DNA from: CAZKUR01 sp964556005
Lineage (GTDB): Bacteria > Bacteroidota > Ignavibacteria > Ignavibacteriales > Ignavibacteriaceae
Reading direction: 5' to 3'
Assembly: GCA_964556005.1 (NCBI GenBank)
Contig: CAZKUR010000108.1
Span: 1 to 11,969 of the forward strand
Length of the DNA: 11,969 nucleotides
Made by a program: the position numbers and the translations under genes. This document shows positions 1 through 9,400 of this stretch, in pieces; positions within the stretch are counted from its first letter, which is position 1; each line of letters opens with the position of its first letter. The notes under the pieces were generated by a model. It did not search any database. It was not told where the DNA came from and was given only the letters and a program-made list of their open reading frames with translations.

Positions 1-404
1 AATCAATTAACGCAAATGAAGATGATTTAATAGCAGTACATGATGCAGCAAGGCCACTGCTTCCAGGTAATGTTTTAACAAATGCTATAAATACCGCAAA
101 AGAAAAGGGGAATGCCCTGGTCTGCATTAAAGCAAGAGACACTTTGTTAAAAGGAAATAAATTTGTTGAAGAATATGTGGACAGAAATGGAATCTATTAT
201 GTTCAGACACCGCAGATTTTTAAGTACTGCGACTTGATGAAAGCAATGAAAAAAGCATATGAAAAAAATTTCGTCGGCACTGATGAATCGATGCTTGTTA
301 AAGAAATTGGTGTAAAGATAATTATAGTTGAAGGTTCTATGCTGAATTTTAAAGTTACTACTAAGACTGATATTGAGATGTTTGAAAAGTTATTAAAAGC
401 ATAA
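1..404 (+). CDS. ispD: IspD, 2-C-methyl-D-erythritol 4-phosphate cytidylyltransferase (C-terminal part, 5' end outside window)
   Basis: This cytoplasmic enzyme transfers CMP from CTP to methylerythritol 4-phosphate, giving CDP-methylerythritol in the non-mevalonate isoprenoid pathway. The reading frame is open from the first whole codon at base 3 and ends at TAA 402-404, giving about 133 residues of a family that is usually about 230 long. Hallmarks seen are VHDAARPLL (bases 36-62), an Arg-Asp-Thr-Leu stretch matching the substrate-loop region, VQTPQIF, and the C-terminal block with GTDESMLV, VEGSMLNFKVTT and a final helix. The N-terminal nucleotide-binding Gly-rich loop lies upstream of the window. 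The TTG at 144 is an internal codon, not a start, because conserved IspD sequence continues upstream of it. The gene converges on the minus-strand deacylase gene with only 9 bases between stops. Confidence 0.95.
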   Translation, partial: SINANEDDLIAVHDAARPLLPGNVLTNAINTAKEKGNALVCIKARDTLLKGNKFVEEYVDRNGIYYVQTPQIFKYCDLMKAMKKAYEKNFVGTDESMLVKEIGVKIIIVEGSMLNFKVTTKTDIEMFEKLLKA

Positions 405-413
405 AATAAATTT

Positions 414-887
414 TTAGACTAAATCAACAAATTGTCCGTGGATTAAATTTATTAGTTCCATGGGCAAGATTTTCACCTGCATCCCCCTTATACCTGCACT
501 AACATAAATCTCTTCAAAAAGCTGTGCGGTTTCATCAACATAAGTTGGATATTGCTTTTTCATACCGATTGGAGAACAGCCTCCGCGGATAAATCCTGTT
601 AAATCGAAAAGTTCTTTCATCTTTACCATTTCGATTTTTTTGTTACCGCTTGCAGACGCAGCTTTTTTTAGATTTAATTCCAAGCTCACCGGAATGCAGA
701 AAATATTTATGCCGTTTTTATCTCCTGTTGCAACCAGAGTTTTGAATACGGAATCTTCAACCGCGCCGATTTTTTGTGCGACTGAAATTCCGCTTAAATC
801 GTTTTCATCTACTTCATACGAGTGCGTTGTGAATAAAATGTTGTGTGATTCTAAAATTCTAATTGCGTTAGTTTTAGCTTGTTTCAT
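414..887 (-). CDS. ybaK: YbaK/EbsC-type Cys-tRNA(Pro)/aminoacyl-tRNA deacylase
   Basis: This is a 157-residue single-domain protein of the YbaK family, which hydrolyses mischarged aminoacyl-tRNA (classically Cys-tRNA-Pro) in the cytoplasm as a trans-editing factor. Sequence support is the N-terminal KTNAIRIL helix, VFKTLV around residues 47-52 with the conserved active-site lysine at 49, and the diagnostic RGGCSPIGMKK at 101-111 followed by PTYVDE. Length is normal for the family. It starts at ATG 887 with no visible Shine-Dalgarno. It lies only 2 bases downstream of the second ABC ATPase stop, so it is probably the last gene of that minus-strand operon. The exact amino acid specificity cannot be read from the sequence, and no functional link to transport is evident. 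Confidence 0.9.
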   Translation of the reverse strand: MKQAKTNAIRILESHNILFTTHSYEVDENDLSGISVAQKIGAVEDSVFKTLVATGDKNGINIFCIPVSLELNLKKAASASGNKKIEMVKMKELFDLTGFIRGGCSPIGMKKQYPTYVDETAQLFEEIYVSAGIRGMQVKILPMELINLIHGQFVDLV

Positions 888-889
888 TT

Positions 890-1690
890 TTATTGATTGG
901 GAAGTTCAGTTGAATTTGCATTTTCAAACTTTACGAATTCATCATACTTGAGATCATAATTCTCTGCTTTTAATAAAAATTTTGTGTAAGAGTTTTGAGG
1001 ATTTGAAAATATCTTAGTGGTTTTTCCTTTCTCGACAAGTTCTCCCTTGTAAATTATCAGAACTTCGTCCGTTAATTTCCTTAATGCTTTTAAATTGTGT
1101 GCTATCACGATGAGAGTAATGTTCTGATTTTTATTTATTTCCAGCAATAAATTAATCAAGTTAAGCTGCGATTCAATATCTTGTGCAGAAAGCGGTTCAT
1201 CAAGAATTAATAATTCTGGTTCTACAATTAGTATCCTTGCCAGTGCCGCACGCTGCTGCTCGCCACCGCTTAAAGCATAACACTTTTTGTCCCATAATTC
1301 TTTATTCAGCTTAACTGAATTTAAAATTTCTTTGGTTTTATTTTCAGCATCTTTTTTATCATTTAAAGTAATTAAAGAAGTCTCATAAACAATTTCAAAG
1401 ACTTTTCGAAAGGGATTTAAAATTTCACCGTTATTCTGAAATAATATTTGAACAGGTTTCGATTTTAGTCCGGTCCAATCTTTTAAGTAGTTATATTTTA
1501 TTTCCCCGGCTGAAACTTTTTTTATTCCTGCTAATATCTTCGCGAGTGTAGTTTTGCCGCCACCCGACTCGCCGCTGACGCCTAATATTTTTCCTCTTTC
1601 AAGTTCGAAAGAAATATCATTTAAGATAAAATTATTCTTCGATTTTTTTGAAACAAAATAGCAGAGATTTTTTACTTCCAGTAAATTCAC
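890..1690 (-). CDS. ABC transporter ATP-binding protein, OppF/DppF-like
   Basis: This 266-residue nucleotide-binding subunit is probably one half of the ATPase pair that powers the divergently encoded peptide-type importer. Motifs in order are Walker A GESGGGKT (40-47), Q-loop Gln85, signature LSGGEQQ (140-146), Walker B LLILDEP (160-166) and switch His198 in VIAHN, so it looks catalytically complete. It is shorter than usual OppF/DppF proteins (about 320 residues). The C-terminal extension that normally carries an HPYT motif is reduced to a short NSYTKFLL segment and a hydrophilic tail. The GTG start at 1690 overlaps the upstream ATPase stop in a GTGA, indicating translational coupling, and the frame begins directly at the domain's first strand (LLEVKNL). 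Ligand specificity is set by the binding protein and permeases and cannot be inferred here. Confidence 0.88.
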   Translation of the reverse strand: MNLLEVKNLCYFVSKKSKNNFILNDISFELERGKILGVSGESGGGKTTLAKILAGIKKVSAGEIKYNYLKDWTGLKSKPVQILFQNNGEILNPFRKVFEIVYETSLITLNDKKDAENKTKEILNSVKLNKELWDKKCYALSGGEQQRAALARILIVEPELLILDEPLSAQDIESQLNLINLLLEINKNQNITLIVIAHNLKALRKLTDEVLIIYKGELVEKGKTTKIFSNPQNSYTKFLLKAENYDLKYDEFVKFENANSTELPNQ

Positions 1691-2442
1691 TTATTAAACC
1701 CTTCCCGGATTTTAAGAAAAGCAGAAATAATGCCATCGTTTTTATTTTCAAAGAATTCCTTTTTCGAATAAAAAGATGAAAGTCGGCCTTCATTTAAATA
1801 AGCGATTTTGTCGCTTACCTTTTCGGCGAAATCAATATCTTGAGTAACAAGCAGCACACTATTATTATTTGCGTTAGCAAATTCTTTTAATTTTATAAGA
1901 AATAAATTTGCAATTGCCGAATCGATTCCTGAAGTAGGCTCGTCGAGAATAATTATTTCCGGGTGTGCAAGCAGCGCTAAAACAAAACTAATCCGCTGAG
2001 CCATTCCACCACTGACTTCATATGGGTATAACTTATACAATTCCTTTTCTTCGGGAAGTATAAAATATTTTAGAAGAGGTGAAATTTCCTCCTTCTTTTT
2101 TGCGAGGTGTTCAAAATAATATTTAAAAGTTTTCAGCGGATCGAACGAATTGGCTGCATCCTGGAAAACATATTTAATTTTTTTCCGTCTAATGTCCAGC
2201 AGCTTATCTGAATTAAGTTTCAGCAAATCATTTTCATCAAATAAAATTCGCCCTTTAACGGAATAAGATTTTTCGTCAAGAAGTTTCGTAATAGATTTAA
2301 TAAGGGTTGACTTGCCGCTTCCGTTTTTTCCTAAAATCGTAAAAATTTTATTGGGCTCTAATGAAAGCTGAATATTGACTAAAAGAATTCTTCCGTTTTT
2401 TGGCCCGGTTAATTTAATTTCCTGAATGTCGGCGTTTAACAT
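1687..2442 (-). CDS. ABC transporter ATP-binding protein, OppD/DppD-like, with Gln at the switch-His position
   Basis: This is the second nucleotide-binding subunit of the Opp/Dpp-type importer. From the ATG at 2442 it is 251 residues. Motifs are Walker A GKNGSGKS (38-45), Q-loop Gln94, signature VSGGMAQ (143-149) and Walker B IIILDEP (163-169). The H-loop reads LVTQD, so Gln201 (codon CAA) replaces the usual switch histidine. Its partner ATPase keeps that histidine, which suggests an asymmetric heterodimer. The usual C-terminal oligopeptide-ABC extension is missing. The start is uncertain: the frame is open to a TTG at 2478 (263 residues) and closed by a TAG just upstream. ATG 2442 is preferred because it sits directly before the first domain strand and leaves 87 rather than 51 bases for divergent promoters. 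Neither start has a Shine-Dalgarno. Confidence 0.88.
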   Translation of the reverse strand: MLNADIQEIKLTGPKNGRILLVNIQLSLEPNKIFTILGKNGSGKSTLIKSITKLLDEKSYSVKGRILFDENDLLKLNSDKLLDIRRKKIKYVFQDAANSFDPLKTFKYYFEHLAKKKEEISPLLKYFILPEEKELYKLYPYEVSGGMAQRISFVLALLAHPEIIILDEPTSGIDSAIANLFLIKLKEFANANNNSVLLVTQDIDFAEKVSDKIAYLNEGRLSSFYSKKEFFENKNDGIISAFLKIREGFNK

Positions 2443-2529
2443 TGGTTTTACGAAGTATTTTTTGTATTTATCAAACAAAATAATAAATTGCGTCTAAAAT
2501 TAATAAGAATTATTCACTTCACGCAGTTT
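2443..2529. promoter_or_regulatory. Divergent intergenic region between ATPase and binding-protein operons
   Basis: These 87 AT-rich bases must hold the promoters of both halves of the transporter locus if each is transcribed from here. A -10-like TAAAAT lies at 2495-2500 on the plus strand, without a good -35 partner at 16-18 bases. A weak 5-bp inverted repeat (AATAA, GAA, TTATT) lies at 2502-2514 and may be chance. No GG-N10-GC sigma-54 element and no exact Bacteroidota TAnnTTTG box was found on either strand. The function is inferred from position only. Confidence 0.35.
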
Positions 2530-4194
2530 ATGAAGCGGAAGCTTTTAATCGTTTTAGTTTTGGTCACTACGGTATTTTTAGTAAGCTGCGGGAAAAAACC
2601 CCCAAAACATCCCGATAGAGTTGTTGTTGGCATTCCGGAAGATGTTGAATCTTTTAATCCGCTTTACACATTAAGTGTCGATGCTGCAAATATAGGTGAC
2701 CTACTTTATCTTAGTTTGGTAGAGTTTAATTGGAATAGTAAAGAAGGATCTTTAGTACCAGTTCCTATGCTTGCAAAAAAATGGGAATGGAATAAGGACT
2801 CAACTTCGTTAACATTTTATTTGAGAAACGATGTTGAATGGACAGACGGAGTTAAATTTACTTCGGATGATGTTGTCTTTTCATTCGATGTTTATTCCGA
2901 TCCGGATGTTCAGAGCAGGCTTTACGGCACTTTTAAGAATCTTTTTGTCGACGGCAAAGACCATATCGATATTAAAAAAACGTTTGATGTTGAGTCACCT
3001 TATGAATTCACTATTCATTTCTTACCTAAATCAAATCCAAAACTTTACGATGTAGTTTTCCCAATTATTCCCAGACATATTTTTTCAAAAATTGAAAGAA
3101 AAAATATTCCTACTGCCGATGCAAATTTTCACCCGGTTTCAGACGGTCCGTTTGTACTGGATAAATGGAATAAAAATCAGAATATAATTTTAAAGTCTAA
3201 TCCCAAATCATTTTTATATAATACTAATAATATTCCCGAACTGGTTTTTAAAATTATTCCCGATTATAATGGTCGTCTTACCCAGTTGGAAAAAGGTGAA
3301 ATAGATTTAATGGAATTGATTCGTCCTGACGATTTACCGGATTTGAAAAGATACAGCGATATTAAAATCGCTTCCGTTAAAGGTCGTGAGTATGATTATG
3401 TCGGATGGAATAATATTGATCCGGCAGTCTATAAGAAAAATAAAAAATTTGTTCCCAATAAATTTTTTGGCGATGCGAAAGTTAGAGTGGCACTGACTTA
3501 TGCCATCAATCGTAATGAAATTCTTGAAAATTATATGCTCAATAATGGTACTATTGCTTCCGGTCCCGTATCACCGATTTTTAAGGGTGTTTTAGACTCG
3601 ACAATCTCACCTTATAAATATGATGTGGGGCAGGCAAAAAAATTATTGGCTGAAGACGGATGGAAGGATACCGACAATAACGGCATCATAGATAAAAACG
3701 GAGTTGATTTCAGCTTTAAGCTTTACATTCCAAGCGGGAATCCATTAAGAAGCTATACAGCCACGGTAGTGAAAAATAATTTAAAAGAGGTAGGCATTGA
3801 TGCTGAAATTGAAACTATTGAACTAGGAACTTTTATCGACAATCTTTATAACAGGTCGATGAATGCATGGATTGTTGCCTGGTACATTCCTATCCCGCTT
3901 GAACTAAAAACATACTGGTACTCGGATATTTCAACTACACCTCTAAATTTTGTGAGCTACAAAAACAACCGGGTTGATCAACTGCTTGATTATATGGAAA
4001 AGAAACAAACAAAAGATGAACTGAAAAAGATTTATTTTGAATTTCAGAAAATTATTCACCGTGATGAGCCGGTAACTTTCCTTTATTGGAAAGATGATAT
4101 TACAGGATACAACAAAGCAATTCGGAATATAGAGATAAATCCTTTAGGGGTGGTTCATTATTGCTGGAACTGGTCCGTTAAAAATAATGAATAA
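2530..4194 (+). CDS. ABC transporter substrate-binding lipoprotein, family 5 (Opp/Dpp type)
   Basis: This is a 554-residue solute-binding protein of the extracellular family 5 (SBP_bac_5), whose members bind peptides, nickel or oligosaccharides and deliver them to a DppBC-type permease. The N-terminus is a lipoprotein signal: MKRK, a hydrophobic stretch, then lipobox LVSC with Cys20 as the lipidated residue, followed by a charged linker. The family signature region lies at about 81-120 (LAKKWEW, LTFYLRNDVEWTDG, TSDDVVFSFD). RVALTYAINRNEI lies near 318-330, and a DTDNNGIIDKNG calcium-type loop typical of the family lies near 380. The start is ATG 2530. The frame runs back to a TTG at 2488, but that would put 14 unlikely residues before a perfect lipoprotein signal. 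The protein should be membrane-anchored in the periplasm. The permease gene follows after 8 bases. The ligand is unknown. Confidence 0.92.
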   Translation: MKRKLLIVLVLVTTVFLVSCGKKPPKHPDRVVVGIPEDVESFNPLYTLSVDAANIGDLLYLSLVEFNWNSKEGSLVPVPMLAKKWEWNKDSTSLTFYLRNDVEWTDGVKFTSDDVVFSFDVYSDPDVQSRLYGTFKNLFVDGKDHIDIKKTFDVESPYEFTIHFLPKSNPKLYDVVFPIIPRHIFSKIERKNIPTADANFHPVSDGPFVLDKWNKNQNIILKSNPKSFLYNTNNIPELVFKIIPDYNGRLTQLEKGEIDLMELIRPDDLPDLKRYSDIKIASVKGREYDYVGWNNIDPAVYKKNKKFVPNKFFGDAKVRVALTYAINRNEILENYMLNNGTIASGPVSPIFKGVLDSTISPYKYDVGQAKKLLAEDGWKDTDNNGIIDKNGVDFSFKLYIPSGNPLRSYTATVVKNNLKEVGIDAEIETIELGTFIDNLYNRSMNAWIVAWYIPIPLELKTYWYSDISTTPLNFVSYKNNRVDQLLDYMEKKQTKDELKKIYFEFQKIIHRDEPVTFLYWKDDITGYNKAIRNIEINPLGVVHYCWNWSVKNNE

Positions 4195-4202
4195 ATAAAT
4201 TA

Positions 4203-5180
4203 ATGATTTATAAATTATTATTTAAAAGAATAATTTCTTCAATCATAATCCTTTTTTTACTCATTACATTCCTGTTCTTTTTAATTAGAATTGCTCCGGG
4301 CGATCCTTCGCAAAAATTTCTTTCACCGAATTTAAATCCAAAATTAGCACAGCAGGTGAGAGAGTCATTTCATTTAGACAGCCCGATAACAACTCAATAT
4401 GTAAATTTTATAAAAAATTTATTTAAAGGAGATTTGGGAATATCATATGATTATAGGATGCCAGTTTCAACGGTTGTCTGGGAATATTTAAAGTTTACGT
4501 TAATATTTGCTTTGATTAGTTTTATCCTCCAGATTTTATTTTCTTTTCTGCTGGCATTCGTTTCAGTTAAAAAAATTAATGGAGCGTTGGATAGAATTAT
4601 TTCCGGCTCAACTTTGGTCATTTATGCAACACCGGCTTTTGTTGTTGGTGTTTTCTTAATATATATTTTTTCCATTCAGCTTAACTTTTTCCCCACATCC
4701 GGTTTGGAATCATTGGATGCTTCGAGTATGAGTTTTTTTTCGAGAATCGGCGATTATTTATATCATCTCGTTCTTCCGCTGATAACTCTTTCACTTGGCG
4801 GTATTGCCGTATTCTATAAATATTTGCGTGATAACCTGGAGGAAGTATATAACAAGCAGTACATTTTAAACTTAAGAGCAAACGGGTTTTCGGAAAAAGA
4901 AATTTTAAAGAAGCACGTCATTCCAAATGCCATTAGCCCGTTAATATCAATCGCTGGAATTGAACTTGGAGTTTTATTCAGCGGTGCACTAATCACTGAA
5001 GTTATTTTCGGATTACCGGGTATGGGACGCTTAACAATAAATTCAATATTAAGCAGGGATTATCCCCTTGTTATAGGATGTTCTTTTGCAGCAGGATTAC
5101 TAATTATCATTACGAATTTTATTGCCGATATTGTAAAGGCAAAAGTTGATAAAAGATTGATTAAGGGGATTCTTAATTAA
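4203..5180 (+). CDS. ABC transporter permease, DppB/OppB-like
   Basis: This 325-residue inner-membrane permease belongs to the binding-protein-dependent transport family. It has the typical DppB layout: a first membrane segment at about 10-30, followed by RIAPGDP (29-35), a periplasmic region containing the YVNFIKNLFKGDLG motif, and five further hydrophobic segments. The cytoplasmic EAA loop spans about 214-242 (LNLRANGFSEKEILKKHVIPNAISP), and the segment GLPGMGRL lies around 270-277. The EAA loop contacts the ATPases. Length is normal for the family. The stop TAA overlaps the next gene's ATG by one base (TAATG at 5178-5182), so the two permeases are probably made in a coupled 1:1 way. There is no clear Shine-Dalgarno before its own start. 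Confidence 0.93.
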   Translation: MIYKLLFKRIISSIIILFLLITFLFFLIRIAPGDPSQKFLSPNLNPKLAQQVRESFHLDSPITTQYVNFIKNLFKGDLGISYDYRMPVSTVVWEYLKFTLIFALISFILQILFSFLLAFVSVKKINGALDRIISGSTLVIYATPAFVVGVFLIYIFSIQLNFFPTSGLESLDASSMSFFSRIGDYLYHLVLPLITLSLGGIAVFYKYLRDNLEEVYNKQYILNLRANGFSEKEILKKHVIPNAISPLISIAGIELGVLFSGALITEVIFGLPGMGRLTINSILSRDYPLVIGCSFAAGLLIIITNFIADIVKAKVDKRLIKGILN

Positions 5181-6463
5181 TGGAAAAAAATGAAATTAAA
5201 AACCGGCATATTATTTTAATCGTTTGGATAATCCTTTTGATATTCAGGTTCAAACTGTTTGTAAATGCTGCATTACTTTTTATTAATTATATAGGTCTGG
5301 TTTTTAGTGATTCGAAAATCGCAATTAACGTTTTAAATTTTCCTCTTATCGATGTTTTAATTGGATTATTAATTTTTATATCGGTGCCCGTTTTTATTTT
5401 CTTTATAAGGAAAAAATTTGACGTAACAAATCTTAAAATTTCTTTTTCAAGCGTAATTGTAATCCTGCTTTTGTTTGCATTCTTTTTTGCACCTTACATA
5501 ACGAATGAGAATCCAGATTTTCAAAAAGACATTGGCGTAACCAAACTTCTCCCGCCTTTCAGCAGTGTTAAAGTTCTGCACTTAAATAAACCGGCGCTAG
5601 AAATTTTATCAAGATACGATCAATTTAAGGCGGTTGAAAAAAAAGTAGTTAAGCAGTCTTTTGATGAATTTCTTATTTTTGCCGACAGCATAAAAACAGG
5701 AAACCCTGTAATTTACTATCAAAATGGAACTTCCCACAAAATAAATTTGAACCGGGTGGTATCTATCGAGAATCAGCCGGTAATTGAGTCAAAATTTTAT
5801 TTATTAGGCAGCGACGAATTCGGCAGAGATATTTTTACCCGGCTTGTTTACAGTGCACGTGTGTCCTTATTAGTAGGTTTAGGTTCTGTTATAATTTCAT
5901 TATTATTAGGGCTTAGTTTAGGATTTTTATCCGGTTTTTTAGGTGGATGGGTTGATATATCGTTGAACAGGGTAACAGAAATGTTCCTTGCATTTCCGAT
6001 TATTTTTCTAATAATTTTGATTATTGCATTGTTCGGAAATTCACTGTTAGCGGTAATTATCGTTCTAGGATTTTCCGGCTGGATGAGCTTATTTAAAATA
6101 GTAAGAGGAGAAGTTGTTTCAATTAAAAACAAAGATTTCTTTATTAGTGCACAAATGATAGGACTGTCGAAAAAACAATTATTATTTAATGAAGTTCTGC
6201 CTGTAATATTTGCATCGGTAATTGTTAATGCAGTATTTCAATTTGGAAATGTAATCCTTGCGGAAGCTGCATTGAGTTATCTAGGATTAGGAACGGGATC
6301 AAATTATCCATCATGGGGTGCTATGATTGAAGCAGGCCAGCAGTATTTGACCAAAGCTTGGTGGATGATATTTTTCCCGGGAGTTATACTAATCTTAGCA
6401 TTATTAACGGCCAACAATATCGGCAGAAAATTAAACAAATTCTATAACCCGCAAATTGACTGA
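5180..6463 (+). CDS. ABC transporter permease, DppC/OppC-like, enlarged
   Basis: This is the second permease of the importer, 427 residues against about 280-310 for usual DppC proteins. The conserved core is clear: a membrane segment at about 90-108, LLGSDEFGRDIFTRL (208-222), several C-terminal membrane segments, the EAA loop at about 317-342 (DFFISAQMIGLSKKQLLFNEVLP) and the YLGLG...PSWGAMI region near 367-383. Two things are extra. An N-terminal extension of about 85 residues carries at least two hydrophobic segments (near 11-38 and 56-76), and about 70 hydrophilic residues (about 132-205) are inserted between the first core membrane segment and the GSDEFGRD motif, where they would face the periplasm. 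The insert may contact the binding protein, but this is inference. Its TGA overlaps the kinase gene's ATG by one base (TGATG at 6461-6465). Confidence 0.92.
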   Translation: MEKNEIKNRHIILIVWIILLIFRFKLFVNAALLFINYIGLVFSDSKIAINVLNFPLIDVLIGLLIFISVPVFIFFIRKKFDVTNLKISFSSVIVILLLFAFFFAPYITNENPDFQKDIGVTKLLPPFSSVKVLHLNKPALEILSRYDQFKAVEKKVVKQSFDEFLIFADSIKTGNPVIYYQNGTSHKINLNRVVSIENQPVIESKFYLLGSDEFGRDIFTRLVYSARVSLLVGLGSVIISLLLGLSLGFLSGFLGGWVDISLNRVTEMFLAFPIIFLIILIIALFGNSLLAVIIVLGFSGWMSLFKIVRGEVVSIKNKDFFISAQMIGLSKKQLLFNEVLPVIFASVIVNAVFQFGNVILAEAALSYLGLGTGSNYPSWGAMIEAGQQYLTKAWWMIFFPGVILILALLTANNIGRKLNKFYNPQID

Positions 6464-9400
6464 TGATTAATAACCGCTACTCGATTAGAAAAAAAATAGG
6501 TGAAGGAAGAAGCAAGGTTTTTCTTTGCACGGATTACGATGTGCCCGGGAAAGAAATAGCATTAAAAGTCCTCTCTAATGAAGCATCTAAAGAAGAAGTA
6601 TTAAAGTTTAAAGATGAATTTTTTACCGTCAAAAAACTTCAGCACCCAAACATTATCCGGGTTTATGAAATGGGGACTGTTATAAAAAATAATGAAGAAA
6701 AATTCGGTATAACAAACGGCAGCAAATTCATCACGATGGAATACTTTAACGGGCTTGAAATTCTGGATGATGAACAAATTGTAAATGAAAAAATTTTAAG
6801 AGAAGCGATAAAGCAATTATGCGCTGTTTTATATTACCTTCATCAATCTAATTATATTTTTTATGATTTAAAACCTGAAAACATCTTAATAAATAAGTTA
6901 AACGGTGAGATACGGATAAAATTAATCGACTTCGGTTTTATTCATCACACAAAAAAAGGAGGAGAGCTTACCGCAAGAGGTACAGCCGAATATATTGCTC
7001 CTGAAATCCTCAGAAATGAGTCGCATAATCATAGGGTCGACCTGTACTCGCTTGGAATGGTTTTGTACCGGATAGTCTACAATAAATTTCCCTTTTCGAC
7101 AGATGACGAGCTTGAAATTTACAAAGCTCATGTTTCTAAAGAATTTGATTTCCCTGATGTAAATTATTCAAGCAATTTAATTGCAGTGATAAAAAAATTG
7201 CTTAACAAAAATCCTGGCGAAAGATATTCAACCACGCTTCAGGTTTTAGCTGATCTCAAAATTCCGATTGACGAAACACTGATAAAATATTTTGTCCCTG
7301 CAAAGGTCTTCTCCGGAAGGAAAGATGTCTTAAATATACTTCGCAACTATATTGGGAATGATGACTACAGCGAGATTTTTACAATACAGGGTGTTAGCGG
7401 ATCCGGTAAGACGACAATAATAAATGAGATTAATTCCATATACGGTAATACTGTTTTAATTAGTAATGCAAAGTCCGGCTCTTCGTTTGGATTGCTGGTA
7501 AATTTATTGAGAGATGTTCTGTATAATGAAAATGTCTATGAACATTTGTCCGGACACATAATTGAGAAAGTCGAATCTCTAATTAACGGGCAAACTGCCG
7601 GTACAATTGATGAGTTGAAACAGATTTTCACGAACATTTCACTTGCCGCCAAGTTTATACTTTTGATGGATGATTTTAATGCATATAATAATTTTACTCT
7701 TGATGTTTTAAATGAAATTTTTCCTATCCTCCAGGTCAATAAGATAAAAGTTATACTCACGGAAGATTCAGACCTCGATCATGAATCCGATAAATTATCG
7801 AATGTAAGAGCGTTAAGTCTTACTCCATTTACCGATGTACAGCTTGAAGAAATGCTGTTTAGGAGTTTCTTCGATATGTTTCCGGTTAAGCGGTTAAAAA
7901 AGCTGATTTTCCTTTATGCCGATTTGTACCCCGGCAGTGTCGGAATGTTTATCAATGATATAATTTTGTTGAATATTTTAAAATTTCTTCCTGAAGGTGC
8001 GGTTCTTGTCGAAGACGAAGAATCTATCGAAGTGTTGAAAAGTTCACACGAGGAAATTTATAAAATCAGGATTGACGGTTTAACAAAGCAAGAACTCTAC
8101 ACTGCAATGACGCTTTCTTCTTTTGAATTATCAATCGATAAAAATATTCTCTCAAATATATTAAGCTATAAAAATTTAAATATATCCGGCACTATTCAGC
8201 GACTTCATGAAAAGGGAGTACTTAGCCAGGAAACGGCAGATAATGAACTTGTTTTTTCCTCCCAAGGGCTTAAGCAATTTGTATATTCAAAAGTGCCTGA
8301 GAAAAAATCTTTTCACTATGAAATTGCTCAAAACTTAACAGTTCAATTTCCCGGATTTGACAGGAATGAGCTTGCACGTCATTTTGAACTCGCCGAAGAA
8401 TATTCACAATCTTATGAGGTTTTACTGCAAGAGCTTACAGAAGCAGAAAAAATTTTCGCTTTTTCCTATCAAAAAAGAATTCTTCAGAAAATTTTATCTC
8501 TTCCGTTGGACAAAACATTAAAGGATGAAATAAAATATTTATTATGTAAAGTTCACTTTAAGTTAAGTGAATTTCAACAGTCCCTAAATTTTATAGAAGA
8601 GATTGAAGAAGAAAAAAACACGTTTAAAAATCTGCAAGAATTGTGTTCATTGAAAGCAACTTGCCTCATAGAACTTGGCGAGATTCAAAAGGGTGTAGAA
8701 CTGCTGCATGAATTGTTAAATGACCATGAGGGGAAAATAAGAAAGCAAAAGATTTTAGTTGATATTGCTTATGCCGAATTTGATATGAATAATTACGACA
8801 GTTCAAGGAAAAGATGCATGGAGGTGCTGGAGGATGAAACAGCAACTAACGAGGAAAAAGGAAAATGCGATAACCTATTGGGTTTTTTGGATTTTTATCA
8901 AAATGATTTTGATTCGGCATTGGTAAATTTCGAACAGGCTTTAAACGAATATAAAAAAAGTCAACTGTTATCAAAGCAGGCCGGCATCGAAGTTAATTTA
9001 GGCAACATTTATAATGTAAAAGGAGATTCATCCAAAGCGGAACACTACTGGAACAAAGCATTGCAGACAAATTTATCTATCGGTAATTTAGACCAGGAAG
9101 GCAATGTATTATTAAGTTATGGCGTTTATCATTATGAGCATTTAAATCTGGATCGAGCGATTGAACAATATAAAAGAGCTTATGATATTTTCTCCAGTCT
9201 TGGAATAAAAAACAGGCAGGGCATGGTTTTAACAAATCTTGGTGAAGTATATCTGACAGCCTGCGAATTTCAAAATTCCCTGGACTCACTTGAAAAGGCA
9301 TGGAGTATTTTCAAGCGGTTGAGTAATTCCGAGGAAGAAGCCGAAGTTATTTTTATGATCGGGAAATTGTATATCGAGCTCGGGTGGATTGAGAAACTTA

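Noticed and set aside
144..146. TTG at 144 as the start of a small gene
   Set aside because: The frame continues upstream with the IspD motif VHDAARPLL, so this is an internal codon.
395..425. Intrinsic terminator between ispD and the deacylase gene
   Set aside because: Only AT-rich A/T runs are present, with no GC-containing stem; pairing is too weak to call.
640..951. Plus-strand open frame of 103 codons opposite the deacylase gene
   Set aside because: It lies antisense to a clear YbaK-family gene and shows no recognisable protein features.
2488..2529. Upstream TTG start for the substrate-binding protein
   Set aside because: It would add 14 residues before an otherwise perfect lipoprotein signal peptide beginning at ATG 2530.
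4681..4996. Two minus-strand open frames inside the DppB-like gene
   Set aside because: They are antisense shadows of a strongly conserved permease and have no motifs.
5848..6132. Minus-strand open frame of 94 codons inside the DppC-like gene
   Set aside because: It is opposite the conserved GRDIF and EAA-region coding sequence; an AT-rich shadow frame.
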